Below are positions 42,519 through 54,289 of a stretch of DNA of 64,000 bases, piece by piece (positions within the stretch are counted from its first letter, which is position 1; every line of letters begins with the position of its first letter). The DNA is from Anthoceros angustus (lineage: Eukaryota; Streptophyta; Anthocerotopsida; Anthocerotales; Anthocerotaceae): assembly GCA_010909165.1 (NCBI GenBank), contig MU008169.1, forward strand, positions 62,001-126,000. The letters are read 5' to 3'. The translations under genes and the position numbers were made by a program. The notes under the pieces are model-generated. The model worked only from the letters and a program-made list of their open reading frames with translations, had not been told where the DNA came from and made no database searches.

Positions 42519-45247
42519 TCACGACTGAAATGACGATGACGTCAAGTTTTCCATGTGCTCGGAAGACCACAGGCTGCCCGATCTAGAACTAAGCCATTCT
42601 GTGTTGGAGACCGAGCAGGCATCTGTTCCATCTGTTTCGAGACCTCCCGACATAAAGGCTTCCACCGACTTGCTTTGGGAATCTCCAAATCGTCGACCCT
42701 TCGCACAACTTCGCAGAGGGCCCACTTGCAGCAAGCCTAAGTCCCTAAGTTGTTGCACAATCTGGGCCATGGACGGTCTGTGTCGACCACTGGTCTTGAC
42801 GCACCACAAAGAAAGCTTGATCAGCTCAATAAATTCGAAGTCGTCATACGCATCCCCCAAATTCGGATCACACAGCTCTAGGATCTGTCCTGCTTTCCAG
42901 GCTTGCCGAACCTGAAAATGGCTACCAAGGTGTTAAGGGTCTGATTGGGAGCATGTCCCAGAAATAACTAGCTGGTGTACAAATGACTTGAGGCTTACCC
43001 GCTGGCCGATGAAAATATGATCCTGTGGGTCAGTCGGGTGTCTTGCTGTGAGTATCTCCATAAGCAGAACTCCAAACGCATACACATCGCTCTTCTCTGT
43101 GAGTTTTCTTGTTTGGTAGTACCTACAGGAAGGATAGTAATCAAACTGGGGAAGCAGGGTCCCGTATTGACAATTCACTTGTAGTATCCTACGGTAGAAG
43201 GCGAAGCTTACTCTGGATCCAGATAGCCGAAGGTTCCTTTTACCACAGTTGTAATATGAGTAGCATCTGGTTCGACTGCTACCATTTTGGAGAGGCCGAA
43301 GTCTGCCACTTTGGCACACATCATGTCATCCAGAAGAATGTTGTTACTCTTCACATCACGATGGAAAATGGCTGGCCTGCATCCGTGATGTAGGTACTCC
43401 AGACCTGTAGAACAGTACGTACATTTATGAGCCTGTCCACAGTACATCGTGTCACCTCGTCCAGCCTGTGCCCTGTGTTTCCCCAACCACCTGTCCACAG
43501 GTATACCTACCTTCTGCAACTTGCATCACTATCCTTGTCCTTTCGTTCCAGCTCAATGGTTGGGACACAGCGTTATCGCCTGAGAAACAAGTTCCAACGC
43601 CGTCAGACATGCCGTCTTGCCTTTCCACACGACTATCCGCATATATGTTTAGGCAAGTCAAGTTACCATGGAGTCTCTGATGGAGGTCCCCTCCGCTCAT
43701 GTATTCATACACGAGTATCTTAGTTTTCCATGCGAGGCAGTAACCCACAAGGCAGACAAGGTACTGGTGATGCACCACAGACAGCAGCTTAATCTGCACA
43801 TCCAAGTCGGCATCTGTTTTTGAATCGGATACAGTAGAGTGGTGCCTTGAGAACTTCAACAGCAATTTGGTGCAAAGAGCATTCATGGTACACCAGGCTC
43901 ACCTCATTGTAAAACTCATCTTTGCCTTGGCTAGAAATTGCTGATAAGACCTTGACAGCAACTTGTCGCCCGTCTGCCAGCTTGCCATGATAAACTTTCC
44001 CAAAGCCACCTTGACCGAGCTTCTTCTCAAATCTGTTCGTAGCTCGCCGAATCATGGCTAGCGACAACGGCAGACATCGCCCTCCATCTTTCAGCAACTC
44101 ATTTGACAGATGCTTCCCCGCTGGATTGAAGACACCTACAAATCCAAAGCATCCCAGAATGTAGTACATCAGCACAATCATTCGGGCCCTAATTTTCAGG
44201 CGACGATCGTGGCGTGGATTGCTTGTCCTCACCTAAACAACAACCATAATACAATGACAATCCCCCGACCAGCGCCCCGAATGCACCAGTAACCATAACC
44301 ACGCCAGCCAGCACCCCTACAATCCAAACCCACGATCGCAACCTTAAACCGGAGCGTGAGCCAGGATCTTCCGCCAGGTGCGAAGTCCAAATGGCCTGGT
44401 CCATCTGCAGGCTGTTGAAGATGGACAGATTGCCCCTATCGCTCAAATACAGCACATAGCTATCCGAGGGACGCGGCCCTCGCACATCGCTGGCCCACGC
44501 CACCCCGCCCCTCCTCCCGACAATCTCCAGATTCCCGTCCTCCTGCAACGCGACGGCCTTGCATTCCTCTCCTTCCAGCCTGCTGAAGTTGCTGTGCCAG
44601 AGAAGCCAGCTGTTCTGGGATTCGATGTGCCACAGCTCCAGGTAGCAGCTGGAATTTAGCGTCAGGCTGAATTTCCCGTTTCTCAAGGGAGTACCCACAG
44701 GCAGCTGGTAGCCAGCCACCATGTATATCAAATTGGCAGGCGTCAACCATTCCTGGTTCCGGCTGTCAGGCCTATCGGCGAACCCCGGCCCCGGCCCCAG
44801 CGACGACTGAGTCGGGAGCTGGGACCAGATGGCGCGTTCGGTATTCTTCAACAGCTTGATGCTCACCTTGCCGCTGGCCTCCAGCAGGAGGTAATTCTCG
44901 TCCCCAGTAACCCCGTTAGACTCCCAGATGAGCGAGCTCCCCGTCTGGTCGTAAATGTTCAGGTACCCGTTGCCCTGCAGCTTTGCTATGCAGCCCGTTC
45001 CCTTCCCCCCCGTCCCGGTCTCCCAGACCTTGCTCCGCGTCCCCTCATACAGCACCAGGTTGCAGTCGCTCTGCATCACCAGGCTGTAGTTCCCCGCCTG
45101 CAGGTAGTTGCTACTGTCCAGGTAACTGAGGCAGCCCAGAATGCTCATCCCCCGCACCCCCAGGACTGCTCCCTGCAGCCCCAGCCCCAGCAGCAGCAGC
45201 AGCAGCATTCTGGGCATTGCTGCTACAGCCCTGAGAGGCACTCCCAT
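42519..45247 (-). CDS. Lectin receptor-like kinase 1 (two B-lectin domains, single TM, kinase)
   Basis: Probable cell-surface receptor kinase. The start at 45,247 gives a Leu-rich signal peptide ([17 protein letters not shown]). The first B-lectin-like domain reads [20 protein letters not shown] and [20 protein letters not shown]; a second repeats the pattern ([37 protein letters not shown]). One membrane segment follows ([20 protein letters not shown]). The exon-1 donor is at TTTAG/GTGAGG near 44,233. The kinase exons give [26 protein letters not shown] (Lys), [14 protein letters not shown] across an intron, [43 protein letters not shown] and [14 protein letters not shown]. All kinase catalytic motifs are present. 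The stop is at 42,519. There are no S-locus or PAN domains, and the kinase resembles LRR-I/VIII rather than S-domain kinases. Confidence 0.88.
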
Positions 45248-46256
45248 GCTAGGAGCACAGATTTACACCTCGCCACGTCCTGACGTTGCAGGGTCCCGGA
45301 CAGAGGCCGGGGCCGGGGCCGGCCGACCTGCTCCCACAGTCTCGCCGCGGGCACCGATCCAGTGACGAGAAGCCGCATAGGGGACGCGAGAGTCTGGAGC
45401 TCTGGACAGGGGATTGCTGCGTGCCTGGAGGAGGTGGCTCCAATTGTGAAGCCGATTGAGACGACTCAAACAAGCAGCCAGGAGCGATAACAATCCTCTC
45501 GACACGCTCATCAGCTGCCGGCCAAGTGCAGTCGGTCCAAGCAGGACGTAGAACCAGTTCCGGTCCAACGGTACGGTGAACGCGTTCACGCATATGGCAC
45601 CGGGTACGATCTCGTATAGCCATTTACCAAAATCGGCTGCTCAGGAGGGCAAACTCCTCCATTTCCTAAGTCGCTACACTTCAATCTTCAATCCTTGTGG
45701 TGGCGCAACTCAGTTCCTCTTCACCTCTTGACATTATGATAATACATATCCCCACCCTATGGCAGCACCTTTTGCGACACGAGTCAAAGAGTCCCCTCGG
45801 GATCATCACCCCCACATATGTATATAAAATCACAGTGGGTGGTCCCTGCGAAGCCACTCTATTGACTTGGGCAACATTAGATTTTGACTAGAGTATATTG
45901 ATTTTTTGGTATAAAAAAAGAACATATAATATACAGTAATGTACAGCAAAGAGATCACATTTGTACGAAAATCAAATCATTCGTAGGTCCTCTTAGCCAA
46001 TTGCTGAGGGGGAGAGTTGAAAGACATTCTTGCGAAGTATATAAATTAAATCATATACTCTTAATCTCATTCTTGTTGTTGGGCAGAATCACTAATGCCC
46101 AAGCGCTCGGCGCTAGGATAGATACCTAGCGGGAATCGTGAAATAACTTAGATAATTATTCTAACTTAGATAATTATTATTCTAATGGAAAAGTTTTTCC
46201 CTTATTTAAAGGTCCATGATGGCTCCACATTCTAAGAAAGTCATGAAAGGGCCTGG

Positions 46257-46462
46257 TCTTCGATAAAAGGAGACTTACAGCATAAATTGTAGATAGACAT
46301 GACCAATAATAAAAATAAACACATCAATATCACCATGCAGGATTGGATATATGTCTGCCTTGTCTTCAATAAAAGGAGACTTACTGCATAAATTGGAAAG
46401 AGACATGACCAATAATAAAAATAAATGCATCGATATCACCATGAGGATTAGATAAATATTAT
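46257..46462 (+). repeat. ~106-bp tandem duplication
   Basis: AAAAGGAGACTTAC and ACATGACCAATAATAAAAAT occur twice with a period of 106. The copies differ at several sites, so it is not an assembly repeat. Confidence 0.85.
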
Positions 46463-46660
46463 CATGCGATGTTTGATATGACATGTACTCAAAAGCAATT
46501 GTAGGAGGGATTTTTTATTGAGGTGAAAAACCAATGGGAAAAGCCCATCAAAGAGGGGACAACCAAAGGGAACCAGGGGGTCGAGGTGGAGAGGAGCAAC
46601 TAAGCTTCCTACCTAAATTCACCTACTGCACCCACAATGTCATATGCAGAAAGAATAAAC

Positions 46661-46754
46661 AGCCTGCAAACCACGGAGGTAGAGGAAGATGCGTCACCTA
46701 CTGTTGCAGCCTGCAAACCACGGAGGTAGAGGAAGATGCGTCACCTACTGTTGC
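46661..46754 (+). repeat. 46-bp tandem duplication
   Basis: CAGCCTGCAAACCACGGAGG starts at 46,661 and again at 46,707. The copies are nearly identical. Confidence 0.88.
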
Positions 46755-47393
46755 CGCCTTGTGGAGGATCGCCGTTGAAAGCGCCCAATGAAGGGTAATT
46801 GAAACCCGTTGTCAGAAGTATGATGTGAAGTACGAGAGGGACAGCCCTGCACCGTGTCACCCGATGGTCGAGAACGCCTTCAATATGCCTTTGAGAAAGC
46901 AATTGTAGTCCTATAGATTTGATGTATATCATCTAGGTCATATCATAAGTCATCTTAAAGCTTAAATTAATATTGTTTTTCTATGGTATCAATTGATGAC
47001 GTAAATCTACTATACAAACTTCATGCAAAGATTGGAATAGATCGCAAAACAAGATATGATAGATGATAAAAGAGACATTACTTGGCTTTAATATTGGATC
47101 TCAGGGAGTTTTCAATGAATATTTAATTATATATTTAATTATATTTAGTACTCCTCTTCCAATGCTCGGTTTTTCTCAATGCATGTTTAACTATATTTAC
47201 AACTTATCGATGTGTTTTTATTAAAACTTCTATATATGTGTGCAAGCGCATAGGAATCTTGAACTCTTCTATGTTCATGAAGCCTTACATTCATAGTAAG
47301 AACATTATTTGCATATTTGAATATTAGAATTGAGTTGTTTAGTTCTTTATTTTTTCTTATAATATTTTATGATTTGATGTGCTAGCATTCAAG

Positions 47394-48630
47394 ATGGAAG
47401 CAACGAGCTTAGAACAAGGAGACGATAACAAAATATTGCACGTAAGTTGTCCTACTTGTGGAAGTGCTTGTCCCAAGTGCCAAGATCTAACTGTCAAACA
47501 CCACAAGCCAGAAGATTCAGAGCCAGTGAGTGTCCTTGACTAATTGGAATATGTTTTGTACAAGCTTTACAAATCATTGCAAGTTTGCAGAATACGTATA
47601 CTTGACCAATTTGTTTAACTGTCTATATATCTATATTTTTTTTATTAAAATATGACCCTTTTTTTGTTTCAGCACGAAGATTTCAACTCGTCACAGTATG
47701 AATGGATAACAGTGAAAGTTATGTATCAACATAGCTCCAGTATGGAGATGGTGAAAACCAAGCCTAACCATGATATTGGAGCAACTAATGATGACTATGA
47801 TTCTGAAGCAACCATCGAAGACAAAGAGTATTACTCGAAAGCAATTGTAGCTTGGAGGAAGGAAGAAACTATGAATGGAGTTGTAAAGAGACAAAGATCA
47901 GATGGCCTTCTTCAAAACGCCAACAAAGTGCAAAAGGTGTGTTCCGAGGCTCTTTTGGGAGGGGTGAGTAACCATGATCTCTTGGAATATGATACAAATA
48001 CGAGATTTTTGTACTTCTTTGAATATGCTTTATTTTCATGTTACAATAGAACGTAATGTTGAATTCATTTTCTTTCTTTCAGGATAAGGATTTGATCGAA
48101 TCTGGGCTTTCAAAATTTGAGGAAGGTATAGTAAAGGTTTAATACTTTATTATGACTTTATCATAGATTGAATTAAATTAAAGTTTGATTTGAATTCCAA
48201 TGTAACTTTCATAGACACAACTAGGAGCGATGAAGAAGCCAAAAGGGGGGAAGAGAAGAAATCAGAACAAAGATCATTGATGAAGAAAGCATCTGAAGTT
48301 TTTCCTGCGCGCGAGATTTGGGTACCTATTCCTCATGACCTTAACATTGTTCTTGCTCCTCAGTATGCTTTAGCGAAAGGAGAAGGGGCACCTTTTGCCC
48401 CTGGGGGATGGAAGTGGACTACTGGTTCTAGGACAAATACCAACAATACACTTTGGAAGGACCGTTATCTACAACCTACCAAAGATTTTCTGGAAATCTA
48501 TGGAGGAAAGCGTGAAGTGATAAGGAGTAAGAAGGCCTTAGCAGAATACATCTCCAAGTACCACAGTAGTGTTTCCATCAAAGATGTCATGACATCCTTC
48601 GTTTGGAATATTCCTATTAAGTTTAGGTAG
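47394..48630 (+). CDS. Gene X1: CPxC zinc-knuckle / MBD-like protein of unknown function
   Basis: Four exons (47,394-47,525; 47,673-47,963; 48,083-48,125; 48,215-48,630) with clean GT-AG introns, giving 293 residues. Residues 19-29 are CPTCGSACPKC, a possible zinc knuckle. The middle is acidic and has EWITVKVMY and IVAWRKEE, then a basic VVKRQRSDG. The C-terminal ~100 residues hold PAREIWVPIPHDLNIVLAPQ and GGWKWTTGSRTNTNN, then WKDRYLQP and VIRSKKALAEYI. This order (GW, R, D-x-Y-x-x-P, RSK...L..Y) is reminiscent of a methyl-CpG-binding domain, but the match is weak and by eye only. A paralogue with the same exon lengths lies at 53,039-54,289. No signal peptide or membrane segment, so it is probably nuclear or cytosolic. 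Function unknown. Confidence 0.75.
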
Positions 48631-48865
48631 TAGATCTAGAATATTCGTATTAAGTTCAAGTAGTAGATCTAGACGACTTTATGAACTAAGCTCAAGTAGA
48701 TCTAGATGACTTCATAAACAGGAATGCGCTTGCTAAGCTTAAGTGCCTGCTAAGCTTAAGGCCAAATTCGTCGGAGACGATGAGCTCGTAAGTTGCTACA
48801 CTTAGTCCTTTTGGTGGCGCAACACAATTCCACTGGCGTTATTTGTCATAATGTACATACGTTCA

Positions 48866-48989
48866 GCCTCTTGCGACAACTTCAATCATGCATGAGTCTC
48901 TGGTCACAAAGTATGGTCCATATCCGAGCCTCTTGCGACAACTTCAATCATGCATGAGTCTCTGGTCACAAAGTATGGTCCATATCCGG
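48866..48989 (+). repeat. 62-bp tandem duplication
   Basis: GCCTCTTGCGACAACTTCAA starts at 48,866 and again at 48,928. The copies are essentially identical. It lies in the DNA between gene X1 and the decayed receptor kinase. Confidence 0.9.
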
Positions 48990-49129
48990 ACATATGTATG
49001 TAGAATCATAGCGAACCGTGGTCCCTATGGATGAGGTTGGACGACCATTTTATGATGTCTTGACTAGAGCATATGAATTAAATTATTAAATCATGGCTCT
49101 TGTCGTTAACCAAACCATCAATGCCTAAA

Positions 49130-50290
49130 CTAGGTTCTTTAGCAGTTTGTAGGATAGAATATAAGAGTCTGGATAGCTTGTACAATAGAAGAACAAGAAA
49201 AAGACACAACAACATCTTTGAGAAACAACTTCCTATCGTTAGATATGCCGTCATGTCCTTTCACAATACTATCCCTCGAAATATCTATGCATTGCCAAGT
49301 CAAAGTACCATGGAGTCTTTGTTGAAGAACCCCTCAGCTCATGTATACATATACGAGCATCTTAGTTTTACACGCAAGGCAGTAATCCATGAGGGAGACA
49401 AGGTACCATAGTGATGCATCACAGACATACCATAGTGATGCTTCACAGACAACAGTTTTATCTGCATATCGATATCCATGTCGATTTTTGTATCTGTATT
49501 TGAATTGGATACAGCATAATGGTGCCTTTAACAATGGGATGCAATGAGCATTAATTAATGGTAGACAAAGCTCACCTCATTATAAAACTCATCTTTACTT
49601 AGGCTAGAAATTATTGATAAAATTACCTTGATAGCAACTTGGCGCTCATCTACCAGCTTCCCATGAGATACTTTCCCAAAGCCACCTTGACAGTACCGAG
49701 CTTCTTCTCAAACATCAGCACAATCAGCTAGGCCTCAATTTTTGGGAGAGGAGTGTAATGATGGGTTGTTGTCCTAGACCTTACCTAAACAACAACCATA
49801 ATACAATGACAATCCCTTGACCAACACCCTCGATGCAACAAGAACGATGACAACTATCTACAATCCACGATGACCACGAAGACCACGATCTAGCAAGCAA
49901 GTCTACAATCCAAACCAACAATTATAGCCTTAGACCAAAGCGTGAGCCATGATTTTTTACCAAGGTGCCAAGTCTCAATGGCTTGGTCCAGGCGCAGGCT
50001 ATTGAAGAGGAACAAATTGCCCGTATTACTCAAATATAACACATAGCTATCCACGGGAGCTGCAGGCTATTGAAGACGAATAAATTGCTCGTATCACTTA
50101 AATACAATACATAGCTATCCACGGGAGCTACGACCCTCGCACATTCCTGGCCGACACCACCTCGCCCCTGACGCTGCAAATCTCTAGATTCTCACCTTCC
50201 TACAATGCAAGAGTCTTGCACTCCTCTCCTTCGCTGAAGTTGTTGTGCTAGAGAAGCGAGCTGTTCTACGATTCCAAGTGCCCTATGTGT
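49130..50290 (-). pseudogene. Decayed lectin receptor kinase between X1 and X2
   Basis: Minus-strand remnant of the same family as RLK1 and RLK2. Recognisable parts, 3' to 5', are a LVYVYMS/KTKMLVY kinase piece with the preceding LVSLMDYCLACKT (about 49,330-49,410), the N-lobe with VAIKVI-like and [12 protein letters not shown]-like frames (about 49,570-49,720), the membrane-exon end with CTAAACAACAACCATAATAC (about 49,788), and lectin-domain pieces near 49,940-50,290. An internal ~70-bp duplication occurs around 49,990-50,130. The C-lobe (HRD, DFG) is missing and many stops interrupt it. It is AT-richer than the intact copies, consistent with long neutral decay. Confidence 0.85.
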
Positions 50291-50580
50291 GTCGCCAAAT
50301 GGACACACATCTATAAGAACATAATTTGAAATGGACACACATAATATGAATATTTTTATTATTGTTAAATAGGGAAAATATATTCGGGACACCTCCCTTA
50401 ATGGGACCTCTAAGGGCACTCCGAACCAGTCTCAATTAGGGGGGGTGGACTGTAGAAACATCCCTGACCAGGGCGCACTGGACAGCCGGTGAACTTGCGA
50501 GCGCATTGGCTTTGGCGCACGTGAACTTCCTGCTTGGCACGTACAGGCAGGGCAATTTCTGCTCTTGTCGTGATCAAATA
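50291..50580. other. Intergenic stretch
   Basis: About 290 bases between the receptor kinase relic and the XH remnant. It has an AT-rich part (50,300-50,390) and then GC-rich DNA. No gene or repeat was seen. Confidence 0.5.
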
Positions 50581-50581
50581 A

Positions 50582-52000
50582 GATGTCCCTTGCCTATGCT
50601 GCTGCGGAAATGTATGATAAAGGATACCGGATTGGCCTGTGTTTGAGGTGGAACATTAAAGATTGGATGGAGAGAGGCGCTTCCATGATCCGACTTTCCA
50701 CAGCCATGAATTCGACTTAAGTCGCCTCCGAGCAGATTGTGAGACAATCGTGCTGCTTCGTTTATCAATCCAGTGCGAGGGCGTGGCGAGCCTGAATCAG
50801 GCCGTGCGTGTGGATGAGATTATGGATGATCATGAGCTGGTGGAGGAGGAAATGAAGATCAGCAAGCACCTGCTTCTTGTTGAGATTCGGGATGAGCTGG
50901 TGGAGGCGGAGATGATGGACAGCAAGCAGCTGCAGGAGGTGGTGGAGCAGCAGAAGGAGATGCTGTTCAGGGCGGACACCGAGAAATTCCGACTGCACGA
51001 AACCATTCATCAGCAAATGCAGTTGCTGGCAAAGGCAGACGTCGAGAAATCCGAGATGACTAACAAGGATGGAGGCTGCCGAGAAGGCAAGTAAAAAATC
51101 TGGAGACTAGTGCAGCTGCTGGACGAGAAGCATAGACAAGGTTTGGGCTTTCAAGTTTTTTCACTAACCCAGGCCTGGTTTGGAGAGAATCATGAGCACC
51201 TGGAACCTGTCACCAAAGAAGTGGAAGTTCGGTACAGGTTTCCCGAGGAGCAGCTAAGCCTAACAGAGAAGCATGCACGAGGTTAGATCATGCTTCCACA
51301 AAATTGCAATTCTTGTGGCTTTCGAGCACTGTGCGTACAAACGTTTTTAGAGTGACATAGGGAATCTTGTCTTGCGAAAATTGCAGAATCAGCACAAGAA
51401 CCTGGAGAACGAAATTGAGCAACTAAAGCTGAATCCTACCAAGCACCAACAGATCGAGGTCGAACGATAGCACCTCCAGGAGATGATAGGAACTGAAAGC
51501 TGCTGACACTGACCCAACACCTGGAGAAACTGAAGGACCTTGAAGAAGAGAAAGAGGGGGCATTCGAAACGGTTTACGACTTGGCTGCGCCGTATCGTCA
51601 GTCAGGAGACGAACTGTCTGATGCCAAGGAAGCAGCAGCGAAGGTAAGAGACCTTAGATGTCTCTGTCTGTTAAGTTTGAATATCTGCTTGGAGGCTGGC
51701 GTTTTCCTTTAGCATGCCTGTGGTGTAAGCGACTCGAGACTTTCTTGTATAGGTGCTTCGAGCTATGAACGAGGATATCGAGACGGGCATTGGGGTCAAG
51801 AGGTGTGGCCAGATCGACGAGAGCTGCTGGGAAGATGTAGGTCACGCCCATTCTAACCATCCTGACTGCCAAGCTGAACTTGCAATTTTTAAATAAGATG
51901 AGAATGGGATGACATGATGAAAGAAGCACGACTGGTATCCGTACAAGGAGGTGTTCCTCAACCAGGGGCGAACGAAGGTGAGGATCTCATGTGGTTTATT
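50582..52000 (+). pseudogene. XH-domain (IDN2/FDM-like) coiled-coil gene remnant
   Basis: A long coiled coil (about 50,800-51,090: HELVEEEMKISKHLL, MDSKQLQEVVEQQKEMLF and LHETIHQQMQLLAKADVEKS) continues in exon-like blocks (NQHKNLENEIEQLKLNPTKH; HLEKLKDLEEEKEGAF; DELSDAKEAAAK). Then, after an intron, comes VLRAMNEDIETGIGVKRCGQ and IDESCWEDV, and later DWYPYKEVFLNQGRTK. The latter match the XH domain (pattern GIKRMGELD...W.PF) of SGS3-like IDN2/FDM proteins, which act in RNA-directed DNA methylation. An in-frame TAG interrupts the coil near 51,470, no upstream XS or zinc-finger domain was found, and the last third of XH is missing. It is therefore called a partial, probably dead gene. Confidence 0.65.
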
Positions 52001-53038
52001 GCGTTCCATGACAAGGGTGTTAACACTGCGTATCGAGCTTGAGTGGATATCCTGCTGTGACTCTGTCTTCAAACTTCCATTCAACCATAGCTAAATGTCA
52101 AACAAACTTCACTTGTAGATAAAACAAGCGTGGCGCCAAAGGATGCATATATGTTGCAGCAGCCCGTCTTTGAGTTGGTCTTCCCGTGGTCATTCCCTCG
52201 TAGGCTCGCGAGAGCCCTCGGGATTGCGTGTGTATGGCATCTGAACACATTATCTGCTTCGCTGTCTGGGGTTCCGGTGGCAGTTTCTATATCCACTTTA
52301 ACGTTGCTACATCTGTAGCTCCCTAAGGTAACCCAAGCACGTCACCAAGCATCAACACTGGTCACCTCGCAACACCACCATTCATTCACCGCACTTATGG
52401 TTCCCCATCCCTCCAGTCGTGTTAGTTATTGCCTTTCTACTATTTGCGTTTGAGTCTCTACATTAGCGTTTTTCAACCCCTAACCCCTTCCATAAGAAAA
52501 TGAAGATAACAAAATTAGTAACTAACAAGATAACAATAATAAATAAGTCTAGTACATAAATAATGAGTCATCTTAAAGCTTCATTTTTTTTCTATGGTAT
52601 TGATAATGTAAATATATCATAAAATTTTCATCCAAAGGTAGGAATAGATGACAACAAAGATATGAAAGATGAAAGATGAAAAAAGAGACATGACCTTCCC
52701 GGCTTGGATATTGGATCTCCAAAATGCTCAATTTTTCTCACTGCATATTTTTTTATATATCTAAGTACTCCTCTCCTAGTGCTTGGTTTTTCTCAATATG
52801 TTTTTAGTTATATTTATCATTATCGAAGTTAAATAATTTTGTAACCAATAAAACTTCTATATATGTATGCAAAGACAAAGTAATCTTGAAATCTTCTATG
52901 CTCATTACGCCTTTCACTTAGACATTCATAGTAAGAGTATTGTTTGCATATTTGAAATTAGAATTAGTTAGTTTTTATATTTTATATTTTATTGTATTTA
53001 CTTATAATATCTTATGATTTGATGTGCTAGCATTCAAG
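52001..53038. other. Intergenic; right half is gene X2 upstream DNA
   Basis: 52,080-52,320 has an open frame without a recognisable domain. From about 52,490 the DNA is AT-rich, and 52,570-53,030 corresponds to the upstream region of gene X1 (for example CATCTTAAAGCTT, TTTCTATGGTAT and TTATGATTTGATGTGCTAGC just before the start), so the promoter was duplicated with the gene. Confidence 0.65.
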
Positions 53039-54289
53039 ATGGAGGCGAAGAGTTTGGAACAAGGAGACGATAACAGAATATTGCATACAAGCTGTCCTAC
53101 TTGTGGGACTCCATGTCCCAAGTGCCAAGATCAAGCTATCAAATACCACAAAGCAAATTCACACCCAGTGAGTGTCCTTGACTAATTGAAATATGTGTTG
53201 TGCAAGATTTTTAACTTATTGCATTTTTTCTTATTTGAGTATACATTTGTTACTTGAGCAATTTGCCTTAAGGTTTTAGGTATCTAAATCTTGATTAGAA
53301 TGTGACCCTCTTTTGTTTCAGGACAAAGATTTAAACTCGTTAAACTATGGATGGATAACGGTGAAAGTTATATATAAAAATAGTTCCAATATGGACCTGG
53401 AGAAAACCAAGTCTAACTATGATTTTGAAGCAACTAGTACTGATTATGATTCTAAAGCAACTACAGAAGACAAGACGTACCACTCGAAAGCAATTGTAGC
53501 TTGGAGGAGGGAAGAAGCAACGACTGGAGCTATAAAGAGACAGAGATCATATGGTCTTCTTCCACACACCAACAAAGTGCAGAAGGTGTATTCCAAGGCT
53601 CCTTTGGGAAGGGTGAGTAAACATGATCTCTTTGAATATGACACAAATACAATTTTTTTTATACTTCTTTGATTTTGCTTTAGCTTCATATTACAGCAAA
53701 ACGTGATGTCAAAGTCTTTTTCTTTCTTTTAGGCCAAGGATTTGATCGAATCTAGGCAATCAAAGCTTAAGGAAGGTATGGTAAACGTTATATACTGTAT
53801 TGTGCCTCTATCATAAATTGAATGAAATTGAAGTTTGATTTGAACTCAAATGTTACTTTCATAGATGCAACAATTGAAGCTAGGAGCAATGAAGAAGCCA
53901 GAAGGGGAGAAGAGAAGAAATCAGAACAAAGATCATTGATGAAGAAAGCATCTGAAGTTTTTCCTGCTCGCGAGATTTGGGTTCCTGTTCCTCGTGACCT
54001 TAACATTGTTCTTGCCCCTCAATACGCTTTAGCGAAAGGAGAAGGGGCACCTTTTGCTCCTATGGGATGGAAGTGGGCAACCGGTTCTAGGACGAATACC
54101 AACAATACACTTTGGAAAGACCGTTATCTACAACCTACCAAAGATTTTCTGGAAATCTATGGAGGAAAGCATGAAGTGATAAGGAGCAAGAAGGCCTTAG
54201 CAGAATACATCTCCAAGTACCATAATGATGTTTCCATCAAAGATGTTATGACATCCTTCGTTTGGAATATTCCTATTAAGTTTAAGTAG
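53039..54289 (+). CDS. Gene X2: paralogue of X1 (CPxC / MBD-like)
   Basis: Four exons (53,039-53,167; 53,322-53,612; 53,733-53,775; 53,865-54,289), giving 295 residues. The middle two exons have exactly the lengths seen in X1 (291 and 43). CPTCGTPCPKC is kept near residue 19. The C-terminal domain is almost unchanged (VPVPRDLNIVLAPQYALAKG, GWKWATGSRTNTNNTLWKDR, VIRSKKALAEYISKYH, MTSFVWNIPIK), while the middle region has more changes. Uneven conservation with intact frames and splice sites suggests selection on the C-terminal domain in both copies. The last exon starts with a few extra codons (ATIEARSN). Function unknown. Confidence 0.75.

Larger units (their letters stand above)
45248..47393. 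other. Intergenic: RLK1 promoter and gene X1 upstream region
   Basis: The first ~400 bases (to about 45,660) are GC-rich and match the region upstream of receptor kinase 2 (about 58,330-58,500), so the promoter was duplicated with the gene. From about 45,900 the DNA becomes AT-rich. The stretch 45,670-45,900 recurs, diverged, at 48,790-49,080. The stretch 46,960-47,390 matches the upstream region of gene X2 (52,570-53,030). Two short tandem duplications are listed separately. No gene was seen. Confidence 0.6.

Noticed and set aside
44378-44659. Plus-strand frame of 93 codons opposite RLK1
   Set aside because: Shadow of the antisense lectin-domain exon, with no independent start context or domain.
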